From Kitasatospora fiedleri (lineage in GTDB: Bacteria > Actinomycetota > Actinomycetes > Streptomycetales > Streptomycetaceae): a stretch of DNA of 64,000 bases. This document shows positions 27,046 to 35,000 of the stretch, one piece after another. Every line of letters begins with the position of its first letter. Position 1 is the first letter of the stretch. The stretch is from contig NZ_OX419519.1 of assembly GCF_948472415.1 (NCBI RefSeq), positions 5,609,001-5,673,000 of the forward strand, written 5' to 3'. Position numbers and translations under genes: made by a program. Under the pieces are notes generated by a model. That model searched no databases. It was not told where the DNA came from and saw only the letters and a list, made by a program, of their open reading frames with translations.

Positions 27046-27498
27046 ATGAAACTCGACTCGATGTACCAGGAGATCATCCTGGACCACTACCGCAACCCCC
27101 ACGGCAAGGGGCTGCGGGACGGCGACGCCGAGGTGCACCACGTCAACCCGACCTGCGGCGACGAGATCACCCTGCGGGTGCGGCTCGACGGCGCGGTCGT
27201 CGCCGACGTCTCCTACGAGTCGCAGGGCTGCTCGATCAGCCAGGCCTCCGCCTCCGTGCTCAACGACCTGGTGGTCGGCAAGCCGGTCGGCGAGGCGCAG
27301 CAGATCCAGGAGGCCTTCCTCGAACTGATGCAGAGCAAGGGCCAGTCCGAGGGCGACGAGGAGGTGCTGGAGGACGCGGTCGCCTTCGCCGGGGTCTCCA
27401 AGTACCCGGCCCGGGTCAAGTGCGCCCTGCTCAGCTGGATGGCCTGGAAGGACGCCACCGCCAAGGCGCTCGGCGGCCAGCCTCCCCTCACCGACTGA
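27046..27498 (+). CDS. sufU: Sulfur-transfer/scaffold protein SufU
   Basis: 150 residues, IscU-like with the SufU insertion. The zinc/persulfide cysteines are seen in NPTCGDEI, SQGCSISQAS and ARVKCALLSW. It accepts the persulfide from SufS in the Gram-positive Suf system. It starts 10 bp after sufS. Confidence 0.95.
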   Translation: MKLDSMYQEIILDHYRNPHGKGLRDGDAEVHHVNPTCGDEITLRVRLDGAVVADVSYESQGCSISQASASVLNDLVVGKPVGEAQQIQEAFLELMQSKGQSEGDEEVLEDAVAFAGVSKYPARVKCALLSWMAWKDATAKALGGQPPLTD

Positions 27499-27520
27499 CG
27501 CCCGTTAGGACACTGGATTC

Positions 27521-27925
27521 ATGAGCGAGAACGACACCACCACCGAGGCCGAGGCCCCCGCGGCCGACGCCGCGGCCGCGGAGTCCGAGACCCCGGGGGC
27601 GTTCACCAGCGCCGGGACGGTCTCCACCGAGGACCTCATGGAGGCCCTGATGGACGTCGTCGACCCCGAGCTGGGCATCGACGTCGTCAACCTGGGCCTG
27701 ATCTACGGCCTGCACATCGACGCGGACGACACCGCCACCGTCGACATGACGCTGACCTCCGCGGCCTGCCCGCTCACCGACGTGATCGAGGACCAGGCCC
27801 GCACCGCCACCGACGGCCTGGTCAAGGACCTGCGGATCAACTGGGTCTGGATGCCGCCGTGGGGCCCCGACAAGATCACCGACGAGGGCCGCGACCAGCT
27901 GCGCGCGCTCGGCTTCAACGTCTGA
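27521..27925 (+). CDS. sufT: MIP18/DUF59 family Fe-S assembly factor (SufT-like)
   Basis: 134 residues. After an acidic, alanine-rich 35-residue leader comes a MIP18 domain with DVVDPELGIDVVNLGLIYGL and the conserved cysteine in SAACPLTDVI. Such proteins help Fe-S maturation and normally end the actinobacterial suf operon, as here: a strong terminator begins 26 bp later. Confidence 0.9.
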   Translation: MSENDTTTEAEAPAADAAAAESETPGAFTSAGTVSTEDLMEALMDVVDPELGIDVVNLGLIYGLHIDADDTATVDMTLTSAACPLTDVIEDQARTATDGLVKDLRINWVWMPPWGPDKITDEGRDQLRALGFNV

Positions 27926-27950
27926 GCGGTCGGCACCGGCAATCGGCACC

Positions 27951-27986
27951 GGAGAGGGGCGGGGACTTCGGTCCCCGCCCCTCTCC
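27951..27986 (+). terminator. suf operon terminator
   Basis: Perfect 16-bp stem (27951-27966 / 27971-27986) closed by a stable TTCG tetraloop, directly after the sufT gene. Confidence 0.9.
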
Positions 27987-28056
27987 GTTCCGTTCCGCCC
28001 TTCTCCGTTCCGTTCCGGGAATTCCGGGGTCCCGGGCCGAACTAGACTGCCGGACC

Positions 28057-28626
28057 ATGAGTTTCGGGTCGGGTGGCGGGCACGGGCAGCCGGACTGGGC
28101 CGCGATGGCCGAGCGGCACGAGCGCGAGCAGCGGCGGCGCAGGCGGCTGCGGATCGCCGGGGCGGCGGCCGGGGCGCTCGCCCTGGTCGGCGGGGGCGGC
28201 GCGGCCGTGCTCGGCCTCGCGGGCGGCGGGAAGGACGGCGATCCGGCGGCGGCGGTCGCCGCGACCGGGGCTCCGGCGGCCACCGGCTCCGCCGCTCCGG
28301 AGATGCTGCCCGCTCCGGAGGCCGCTGCCCCTCCCGCTGCCTCTCCCACTGTTCCGGGGCCGGTTTCGAGGTCGGTCTCCGCCTCCGCCTCGGTCTCCGC
28401 CGCGGCCTCGGCCGGGAAGCGGTCCGGCCCCCGTCCGGTTGCGACCGTCACCGCCGCCGCCCGCCCCGCCGACCCGCCTGCCGCTGCCGCGAGCCCGGAC
28501 CCGCTCACCGGCCTGCGCGACGGCGTCCCGGACGCGGACAGCGGCACGGCCCTGGAGATCGCCGACTCCGCGATGGACCTGCTGCGCGCGTTCCAGGGTG
28601 CGGCGGGCGACGCGCCGCGGCGCTGA
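28057..28626 (+). CDS. Hypothetical single-pass membrane protein with Ala/Pro/Ser-rich tail
   Basis: 189 residues. A charged N-terminus with EQRRRRRLR precedes one membrane segment (about residues 32-53, AGAAAGALALVGGGGAAVLG), followed by a low-complexity Ala/Ser/Pro stretch and a short C-terminal helix (LEIADSAMDLLRAFQGAA). The positive-inside rule places the C-terminal part outside the cell. I recognise no domain. It is convergent with the MFS gene. Confidence 0.65.
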   Translation: MSFGSGGGHGQPDWAAMAERHEREQRRRRRLRIAGAAAGALALVGGGGAAVLGLAGGGKDGDPAAAVAATGAPAATGSAAPEMLPAPEAAAPPAASPTVPGPVSRSVSASASVSAAASAGKRSGPRPVATVTAAARPADPPAAAASPDPLTGLRDGVPDADSGTALEIADSAMDLLRAFQGAAGDAPRR

Positions 28627-28627
28627 C

Positions 28628-28644
28628 GCCCGGGAGACCCGGGC
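28628..28644. terminator. Short hairpin between convergent genes
   Basis: GCCCGGG-AGA-CCCGGGC, seven base pairs with a 3-nt loop, directly after the stop at 28626 and before the MFS stop at 28653. Confidence 0.4.
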
Positions 28645-28652
28645 CGCCGTGG

Positions 28653-29978
28653 TCAGCGTTGGCGGCGCAGGACGGTGGCGGCCAGGGCGAGGGCGGCGGT
28701 GGCGGCGGTGAGGGCGAAGACGGTGACGGCGGGGAGCAGGCCGTAGGCGCGGGTGAGCGCGCCGACGGCGATGATCGGGGCGGAGGAGCCCAGGTAGACG
28801 ATCACCCAGAGGGCGGAGAGTTCGCTGCCGCGGCGGGCCGGGTCGAGGGCGGCGACCGCGGCGGTGAACAGGGAGCGGAACGCCACGCCCTGGCAGGCGC
28901 CGGCCAGCACGCTGCCGACGAACAGCAGCGCCGGGGTGCCGGTCGCGGCGGCCGTGGTGAGCAGGCCGAGCCCGGCGGCCAGGCCGGTCAGGCCGGCCGC
29001 GACGACCACCCGGTCGGAGGTGGGCGGGACGAGCAGCTGGGCGGCGGCCGAGGAGCCGAGCAGCAGCGCGGCGACGGCCGCGCCCGCCAGCGGGGAGCGG
29101 GTGTGCAGCAGGGTCGCGGAGAAGGCCGGGGCGAGCGCCAGGTAGACCCCGAAGACCGCGTAGGAGACGAAGCCCGCGGCGGCGGCCAGCAGGAACTCGC
29201 GGCGCCCGGCGCGCGGCAGCCGCAGCCGCCGGGGCCGCAGGTGGGCCGGGGTGGTGACGCGCGGCGGGGAGGCCGGGGACCGGAACGGACCGGGCATCCG
29301 CGGGTGCACCAGGGCGAGCGGCACGCACAGCGCCAGCAGCGCGACCGCGTGCGGCAGGAACGGGCCGAGCAGCGGCTTCGCGTCGTCGGTGAGCGCGGCG
29401 CCGACCAGCGGGCCGAGCGCCACGCCGCCCGCCGAGCAGGCCAGGGTGAGCTTGGCGGCCAGGGTGGGCCGGTCCGGCAGCAGGTCGCCGAGGGCGGCGC
29501 CCGCCGCGCCCGTGGACAGCCCGACCGCGACGCCCTGGACGGCCCGTCCGGCGGCCAGCTGCCAGAACGAGCCGGCGGTGGCGAACACCGCGTCCCCGGC
29601 GGCGGCCAGTGCCACCGCGGGCAGGATCAGGGCGCGCCGCCCCAGGTGGTCCGACCAGTGGCCGACCGCGGCCAGCACCGGGACGAGCGCGAACACGTAG
29701 ACGGTGAACAGGACCGTGGTGTCCAGCGGGCTCAGGCCCAGGCGCTGCTGGAGCACCGGGTAGAGCGGGGTGGCGAGGTTCGCGCCGATCAGCATCAGCA
29801 GCAGGGCGGCGGCCACCAGGCCGACGCGGATGCCGCGCAGCGCGTTCCAGCGGCTGATCGCGGCGAGCTGGAGCTGCTTGCGGGGCGCGAGTTCCAGCGG
29901 AAGCAGGGCCTCCGACAGTCGGCGGTCGGCGTACTGAGCGGTGCTCAGGCCGGGGCCGGCGGGGGAGAGGTCCGCCAT
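28653..29978 (-). CDS. MFS transporter
   Basis: 441 residues with about twelve membrane helices. The loop between helices 2 and 3 has the MFS motif GHWSDHLGRRALI, and a long basic central loop (HPRMPGPFRSPASPPRV ... RPRRLRLPRAGRRE) separates the halves. It has a 45-residue cytoplasmic N-terminus. The likely role is drug or metabolite efflux; the substrate cannot be read from sequence. ATG 29978 has AGGAGACCCC upstream. Confidence 0.85.
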   Translation of the reverse strand: MADLSPAGPGLSTAQYADRRLSEALLPLELAPRKQLQLAAISRWNALRGIRVGLVAAALLLMLIGANLATPLYPVLQQRLGLSPLDTTVLFTVYVFALVPVLAAVGHWSDHLGRRALILPAVALAAAGDAVFATAGSFWQLAAGRAVQGVAVGLSTGAAGAALGDLLPDRPTLAAKLTLACSAGGVALGPLVGAALTDDAKPLLGPFLPHAVALLALCVPLALVHPRMPGPFRSPASPPRVTTPAHLRPRRLRLPRAGRREFLLAAAAGFVSYAVFGVYLALAPAFSATLLHTRSPLAGAAVAALLLGSSAAAQLLVPPTSDRVVVAAGLTGLAAGLGLLTTAAATGTPALLFVGSVLAGACQGVAFRSLFTAAVAALDPARRGSELSALWVIVYLGSSAPIIAVGALTRAYGLLPAVTVFALTAATAALALAATVLRRQR

Positions 29979-30356
29979 GGCAGGGGTCTCCTGGAGTGGC
30001 CGGGCACCGTCGGGCACGGCCGGGCCAGGGTGTGGCGGCACGGGTCGGACGGTGCGGGTGTGCACGTGGTACGCGGAGTGCGGAGCGCCGTCGCTCCGGG
30101 TCCCGGGGCGTGCGCGCGGGGGTGGTGCGCGTCGCCCACCGAAGGATACGTGCCGCCGGGCACTCGTTCGGACGCACCGCCCCACTCGTTCGGGCGGACG
30201 CCCGCGCAGCTCAGGCGTTCGGTCGTGGCGGCCGATACGCTGGGTTGACGGGCCGACACGCACGGCCCGCGCCGCCGCCCCCCGCGTCCGCCGCCCCCCG
30301 GGCGGGCCGCCCACCGGACGGCGGTGCCCTGCGACGCACCCGGGAGAACGCGCGCG
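29979..30356. promoter_or_regulatory. Divergent intergenic region (378 bp)
   Basis: No gene is supported. A TTGACG near 30245 resembles a -35 but lacks a clear -10. The stretch after about 30260 is an almost pure G/C run ahead of the gene at 30357. Nothing else recognised. Confidence 0.3.
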
Positions 30357-31955
30357 ATGGCCGGACGTAGCCGTAACACCCCTGACCAGCAGCCGTCCGA
30401 GGCCGAAGGGCTGCTGCCCGCCGACTACGACCTCGCCGACCTGTACGGCGCGCAGAGCGGCGACGAGGACCCCGACGACACGGCCGTCCTGATCCCGCCG
30501 ATCACCCTCCCGCCGGACGCCGAGCTGGCCGCCGCCGCGCTGGCCGTCCCGCTGATCTCCCGGGTCGTCGCACTGGCCCGCTGGATCGCCCCGCACCGCG
30601 AGGTCGACGAGCACGGCGACCTCGGCGAGGCCGACCGGGTCCGGGCCGCCCGGATGCTCGGCGCCGAGGACCCGGACGAGGACGACGTGGTCGAGGCGAT
30701 GCGGGCCTGGGCCCTGGCCTGCGACCTCGACCTGGTCGAGACCGGCACCACCGACGAGGGCACCCACGTCGCCATCCCCGGCCCCGACCTGGAGGCCGTC
30801 GAGGCCGGCGAGCCCGCCGCCGTCCTCGGCCTCTGGTTCGAGGCCGCCGAGCTGGTCCGGGAACTCGCCGCGGAGGCCGAGTCGGTCGACCCCGAGGTGG
30901 TCGAGGGCGGCCCGGACGACGACGGCGAGGCCCTGGCGGAGGTCGAGGACGCCCGGGAGCAGGCCGCCGAGATCCTCGACGAGGCGCTGCACGTGCTGTA
31001 CGAGACCACCGCGTTCGCCGAGCCCGGCGCCGAGACCGTCCCGCTGGGCGTGCTCGCCGCGCTGCTGGTCGTCCCCGACGGGCAGGAGCCCGACGAGGAG
31101 ATGCTCGGCGAGATCACCGACCTGATGGTCGTCCTCGACCCGATGCTCGGCGACCTCGCCGAACTCGGGCTGGTCGAGCACCGGCCGATCGACCCCGACC
31201 TGTTCGAGGAGGGGGAGGCGGGGGAGCCGGGGGAGGCCGCCGAGGTGGTCGACACCGACCGGCCGCTGACCGAGGAGGACGCGGCCCGCTTCGGCACCGT
31301 CCGGCTCACCCCGCTCGGGCAGTACGCGGTGCGCGAGTGGCTGCTCGCCGACGGCTACGACGCCCCGCTGGTCGGCGACCTCGCCGACCAGGACGGCCCG
31401 GCCTTCCTGCGCGCCCTCGCCGAGAACGGGCAGCTCTTCGCCGAACCCGAGCTCAAGGCCTGGCTGGCCGCCCGCGACCCGCGCGACGCCGCCCGCGAAC
31501 TGCTGGCCGGCGCGCGCGGACGCGACGTGCAGTCGCCCGTCCGCCGCTACTACTGCGTGCTCGGCCTCGGCGAGCTCGGCGAGGACGCGGCCCCGCTGGT
31601 GCGGGAGGCGGTCGACGACCCCGAGCTGGGCGGGCTGGCCCGCGAGTGGCTGCGCGCCCGCGGCGCGGACGTCGCGGCGGCGGACCGCGAGGTCGCGCTC
31701 TGGCGGGTGATCGACTCGATGGCCGCCGTGATGCTGCTGACCGCCGGCGAGGGCGGCCGGCTCCAGGCGCTGGTCGCCGACCTGCCCGTCACCGACAATC
31801 CGGCCAGCTACTTCGGCGAGGTCTGGCGGGTGCCGCACCCGATGACGGTGGAGGTGCTGGAGGCGGTCGGCGAGCTGCACCTCGACCGCAAGGTCGCCAA
31901 GGAGGCCCGGCGGGCGGCGGTCCGGGCGCGGTCGCTGCGCGGGCAGACCGGGTAG
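30357..31955 (+). CDS. Conserved hypothetical acidic protein
   Basis: 532 residues, very acidic (many DE-rich stretches such as GAEDPDEDDVVEAM and LFEEGEAGEPGEAAE), soluble, without signal peptide. The C-terminal third (about 330-530) looks helical-repeat-like, with ELKAWLAARDPRDAARELLAGARG and YCVLGLGELGEDAAPLVREAV resembling HEAT-type repeats. I do not recognise the family. ATG 30357 follows GGGAGAA. Confidence 0.75.
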   Translation: MAGRSRNTPDQQPSEAEGLLPADYDLADLYGAQSGDEDPDDTAVLIPPITLPPDAELAAAALAVPLISRVVALARWIAPHREVDEHGDLGEADRVRAARMLGAEDPDEDDVVEAMRAWALACDLDLVETGTTDEGTHVAIPGPDLEAVEAGEPAAVLGLWFEAAELVRELAAEAESVDPEVVEGGPDDDGEALAEVEDAREQAAEILDEALHVLYETTAFAEPGAETVPLGVLAALLVVPDGQEPDEEMLGEITDLMVVLDPMLGDLAELGLVEHRPIDPDLFEEGEAGEPGEAAEVVDTDRPLTEEDAARFGTVRLTPLGQYAVREWLLADGYDAPLVGDLADQDGPAFLRALAENGQLFAEPELKAWLAARDPRDAARELLAGARGRDVQSPVRRYYCVLGLGELGEDAAPLVREAVDDPELGGLAREWLRARGADVAAADREVALWRVIDSMAAVMLLTAGEGGRLQALVADLPVTDNPASYFGEVWRVPHPMTVEVLEAVGELHLDRKVAKEARRAAVRARSLRGQTG

Positions 31956-31960
31956 CGGGC

Positions 31961-32003
31961 GGCGGGTCCCGGCCGGCGGGCCCCGCCCCGGCCGGTCCCC
32001 GCC
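31961..32003 (+). terminator. Terminator after the acidic protein gene
   Basis: Arms 31961-31976 and 31988-32003 pair at 13 of 16 positions (GGCGGG/CCCGCC plus CGGCCGG/CCGGCCG around a 3-nt internal loop). Confidence 0.5.
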
Positions 32004-32096
32004 GAGTTCTCCGCGAGCCCTCCACGTCCGTCTGATGGCTCGACAGGTTCCCCGGGCCGTAAGGTAAGTCGGCGTTGGAGTGGCGAGCGGCCGGGG

Positions 32097-33218
32097 GTGC
32101 GGCGAGGGATGAAGAGGCAGCACACGAGCGGGCCCGTGGACATCGAGGCGATGTACTCGGACCAGGAGGCGTACGGCCGGCAGGTGTTGGCGGGCGCGGG
32201 GTTTCCGGTGTTCGGGTGGGTGCACGGGGCGGCGGCGCCCGGGTGGGACGTGCTGGCCGAGTACGAGGTCCACAACGGGGAACTGGAGGCGGTGGAGATC
32301 CGCTCCGGGGACTGGCGCTCCGCGCCGGGGCCGTACGTGACGGTGCGGACGTACCGGCCCGGGGCCGAGCTGAGCGGGTCGCTGCCCGACCTGGAGGACG
32401 TGGTCGAGGACGAGCGCGACCGGGTCTACGAACACCTCGGGGTGGACGAGGGCGACACCGCCGGGCGGGTGCGGGCGCTGCGCGAGTGGATCACGGTGGA
32501 CGGCGAGCCGCACGCGGTGCAGGTCCACGAGGACTCCCGGACGGGCGCCGGCCACGGCACCGTGTGGGCGGGCCGGCTGCGGGTGCACGGGGCGACGGTG
32601 ACGGTCACCGGGCGCGGCCTCCCGCCGGGGTCGGTGGAGCTGCGCCGGATCGGCGACTTCGAACGGTACATCGTGGGCCGGACCGAGCTGCTGCGGCAGC
32701 TCGCCGCGCTCCGGGCGGACCTGCGCTCCCCCGAACCCGGGCCGGAGCAAGCCGAGTTGGGCCTCCAGGCGCACCGGGACCTGGTGGTCCAGGCGATCGC
32801 GCGGGCCTCGGCGGTGGCCGCGCAGCTGCGCGCCGGGCGTTCGGCCCGGCTGCCGCGCCACCTGCGCGGCGAGGACCGGCAGCTGCGCTGGGAGGCGGCG
32901 GTGCGGCAGCAGATGCGGCTGGCCTCGGAGACCCGCGAGGAGGCCGACGAGGCGGTCACCTCGATGGTCAACCACCTGAGCCGGCTCGCCCACCACGCGG
33001 ACTGGGTGAGCGGGACGGTCGAGGGCGCGGCGGCCGTGGAGGAGGTCGTCCGGTACACGGCGTTCGCCAGCGAGGTGCCGAGCCTGCCCGCGCAGCGGGC
33101 CTGGGAACGGCTGTGGGCGGGCGGGACGCCCGAGCTGCCGTCGGGCACCGAGGACGCCTGGCTGACGGCGTGGGAGCAGTGGCGGGTCGAGCGGACCCAG
33201 CACGGGGCGCGGCGCTAG
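32097..33218 (+). CDS. Hypothetical protein
   Basis: 373 residues if started at GTG 32097; ATG 32109 is equally possible. No signal peptide or membrane helix. The N-terminal half looks beta-rich (WDVLAEYEVHNGELEAVEIRS, GTVWAGRLRVHGATVTVTG) and the C-terminal half helical with conserved-looking RWEAAVRQQMRLASETREE. I do not recognise the family. It is followed by the PhoX gene. Confidence 0.7.
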   Translation: MRRGMKRQHTSGPVDIEAMYSDQEAYGRQVLAGAGFPVFGWVHGAAAPGWDVLAEYEVHNGELEAVEIRSGDWRSAPGPYVTVRTYRPGAELSGSLPDLEDVVEDERDRVYEHLGVDEGDTAGRVRALREWITVDGEPHAVQVHEDSRTGAGHGTVWAGRLRVHGATVTVTGRGLPPGSVELRRIGDFERYIVGRTELLRQLAALRADLRSPEPGPEQAELGLQAHRDLVVQAIARASAVAAQLRAGRSARLPRHLRGEDRQLRWEAAVRQQMRLASETREEADEAVTSMVNHLSRLAHHADWVSGTVEGAAAVEEVVRYTAFASEVPSLPAQRAWERLWAGGTPELPSGTEDAWLTAWEQWRVERTQHGARR

Positions 33219-33359
33219 CGGGACCGGGGCGGCGGGCGGGACCGGGGCTGCGAGAGGGGCTGGTGGGGCGGGAGGGACTGGTGGGGCGGACGAGGGAAGG
33301 TAAAGCAAGAGTCATCGGCCGGTATGTGGTCGGTAAATCGGCACATCGACGCCGTGTCG

Positions 33360-33381
33360 GATTCACGCCCGGTTCACGTCC
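33360..33381 (+). promoter_or_regulatory. PHO box (PhoP binding site) upstream of phoX
   Basis: Two adjacent 11-nt direct repeats, GATTCACGCCC (33360-33370) and GGTTCACGTCC (33371-33381), identical at 9 of 11 positions and matching the Streptomyces PHO-box unit (GGTTCAYYYRG). They end 54 bp before the phoX ATG, a normal position for PhoP activation under phosphate starvation. Confidence 0.75.
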
Positions 33382-33435
33382 GGCCCGGAGCCTGTCGGTC
33401 ACCGAACTTCGTCCTCTCCTCCAGGAGTGACCGCC

Positions 33436-34923
33436 ATGCCGCTGTCCCGTCGGGACTTCGTCAACCGTTCGACCGTGCTCGGGGCCGGCGTCCTGATCGC
33501 CGGCAGCGCCGAGGTGCTGGCCACCGCGCCCGGGGCGATCGCCGCCCCCGCGGGCGGGGAGGCCGCCCTCGCGAAGGGCGGGCACACCGCGGTCGGCTAC
33601 GGCGCGCTGGTGTCCGACCCGAAGGGGGTGCTGGCGCTGCCGAAGGGCTTCTCGTACGAGGTCGTCACGCGCACCGGCGAGACCACCCTGGTCACCGGCG
33701 AGTCCACCCCGAGCAACCACGACGGCACCGCCGCGTTCGAGGGGCGGGGCGGGGCCGTCCTGCTGGTGAACAACCACGAGCTGGCCGGGCCGCGGGCGAA
33801 CTGGCCGCACCCGGTGCCGCTGCTGGCGGGCCACGTCTACGACCCGGCCGCGGCCGGCGGCTGCACCGTCGTCGAGGTCTCCGGGCACGGGCACGGCGAC
33901 GGGCACGGGCACGGCAAGGGCCACGGGCAGGGCGGGCGCCGGGTCCGCGAGTGGGTCGGCATCGCCGGCACCGCCACCAACTGCGCCGGTGGCGCCACCC
34001 CGTGGAACACCTGGCTGACCTGCGAGGAGACCGAGGACAAGGCCGGCACCAACGGCTTCACCAAGGACCACGGCTACGTCTTCGAGGTCGACCCGCACGA
34101 CCAGGACGCCAACCGGGACCCGCAGCCGATCAAGGCGTTCGGCCGGTTCGCGCACGAGGCCGTCGTCATCGACGAGCGGCGCGGCCACGCCTACCTGACC
34201 GAGGACGCGGCCAAGCCGAACGGCCTGTTCTACCGCTGGACCCCGCCGGCCGGCTTCCGGCACGGCAAGGGCCGGCTGCGCACCCTGGCCGCCGACGCGG
34301 GCGTGCTGGAGGCGCTGAAGGCGTTCGACGCGCGGGGCAAGCTGGTCGACGACCTGTCCCGCGCCACCAAGCCCGGCACCACGTACGGCGCCGACTGGGT
34401 CAAGGTCCAGGACCGCGACGCCCGCACCACCTCGATCCGCAAGCAGTTCGAGGACGGCGAGATCACCCGGGCCCGCAAGCTGGAGGGCATGTGGTGGGGC
34501 GACGGCGGCATCTACTTCGTCTCCTCCTTCGCCCGCGAGGAGTCGCCGCTCCCGCACGACGGCCAGGTCTGGTTCTACAGCCCGACCCGGCGGACGCTGA
34601 CCCTGAAGGTCATCCTCGGCGTCAACGACGAGGTCTGGACCGACCGGGGCAACTTCGACGGCCCCGACAACATCACCGTCTCGCCCCACGGCGGCCTGAT
34701 CATCGCCGAGGACGGCAGCGGCCTCCAGCACCTGTTCGGCACCACCGCCGACGGCCGGACGTACGCGCTGGCGCGCAACGAGCTCAACCTCGGGACGGCC
34801 GAGGAGCCGGAGTTCAGCGAGTTCACCGGCGTGACCTTCTCGCCCGACGGGCGGACGCTGTTCGCGAACATCCAGGAGCCGGGCATCATGCTGGCGATCA
34901 CCGGCCCGTGGCACCGGATGTGA
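33436..34923 (+). CDS. phoX: PhoX-family alkaline phosphatase, Tat-exported
   Basis: 495 residues. The Tat signal has SRRDFVNRS at residues 4-12 followed by a hydrophobic stretch and an AAPAG cleavage region. The PhoX/DUF839 core shows WLTCEETED (metal-binding Glu), NFDGPDNITVSPHGGL and EFTGVTFSPDGRTLFANIQ. It would release phosphate from organic monoesters outside the cell using Ca/Fe. ATG 33436 is preferred to GTG 33427 because AGGAG lies 8 nt upstream. Odd: residues 150-167 are an extra His/Gly tract. The PHO box upstream fits phosphate-starvation control. Confidence 0.9.
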   Translation: MPLSRRDFVNRSTVLGAGVLIAGSAEVLATAPGAIAAPAGGEAALAKGGHTAVGYGALVSDPKGVLALPKGFSYEVVTRTGETTLVTGESTPSNHDGTAAFEGRGGAVLLVNNHELAGPRANWPHPVPLLAGHVYDPAAAGGCTVVEVSGHGHGDGHGHGKGHGQGGRRVREWVGIAGTATNCAGGATPWNTWLTCEETEDKAGTNGFTKDHGYVFEVDPHDQDANRDPQPIKAFGRFAHEAVVIDERRGHAYLTEDAAKPNGLFYRWTPPAGFRHGKGRLRTLAADAGVLEALKAFDARGKLVDDLSRATKPGTTYGADWVKVQDRDARTTSIRKQFEDGEITRARKLEGMWWGDGGIYFVSSFAREESPLPHDGQVWFYSPTRRTLTLKVILGVNDEVWTDRGNFDGPDNITVSPHGGLIIAEDGSGLQHLFGTTADGRTYALARNELNLGTAEEPEFSEFTGVTFSPDGRTLFANIQEPGIMLAITGPWHRM

Positions 34924-34940
34924 CGGACCGTCGGCCCTGA

Positions 34941-34999
34941 GGCCCGCCCGGGGAGCGCCGACTCCCCGGGCGTCGGGCGGATCGCCGTCCGGGCGGGCC
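34941..34999. terminator. Nested terminator between phoX and the PucR-type gene
   Basis: An inner hairpin CCCGGGGAG/CTCCCCGGG (34947-34955 / 34962-34970) with a 6-nt loop competes with an outer 11-bp pairing GGCCCGCCCGG/CCGGGCGGGCC (34941-34951 / 34989-34999). It serves both convergent genes. Confidence 0.7.
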
Positions 35000-35000
35000 G

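Noticed and set aside
28653..33308. 1551-codon open frame on the minus strand spanning several genes
   Set aside because: Only the part from 29978 down to 28653 is a real (MFS) gene. The rest is antisense to two plus-strand genes with better codon position bias, a normal artefact of high GC content.
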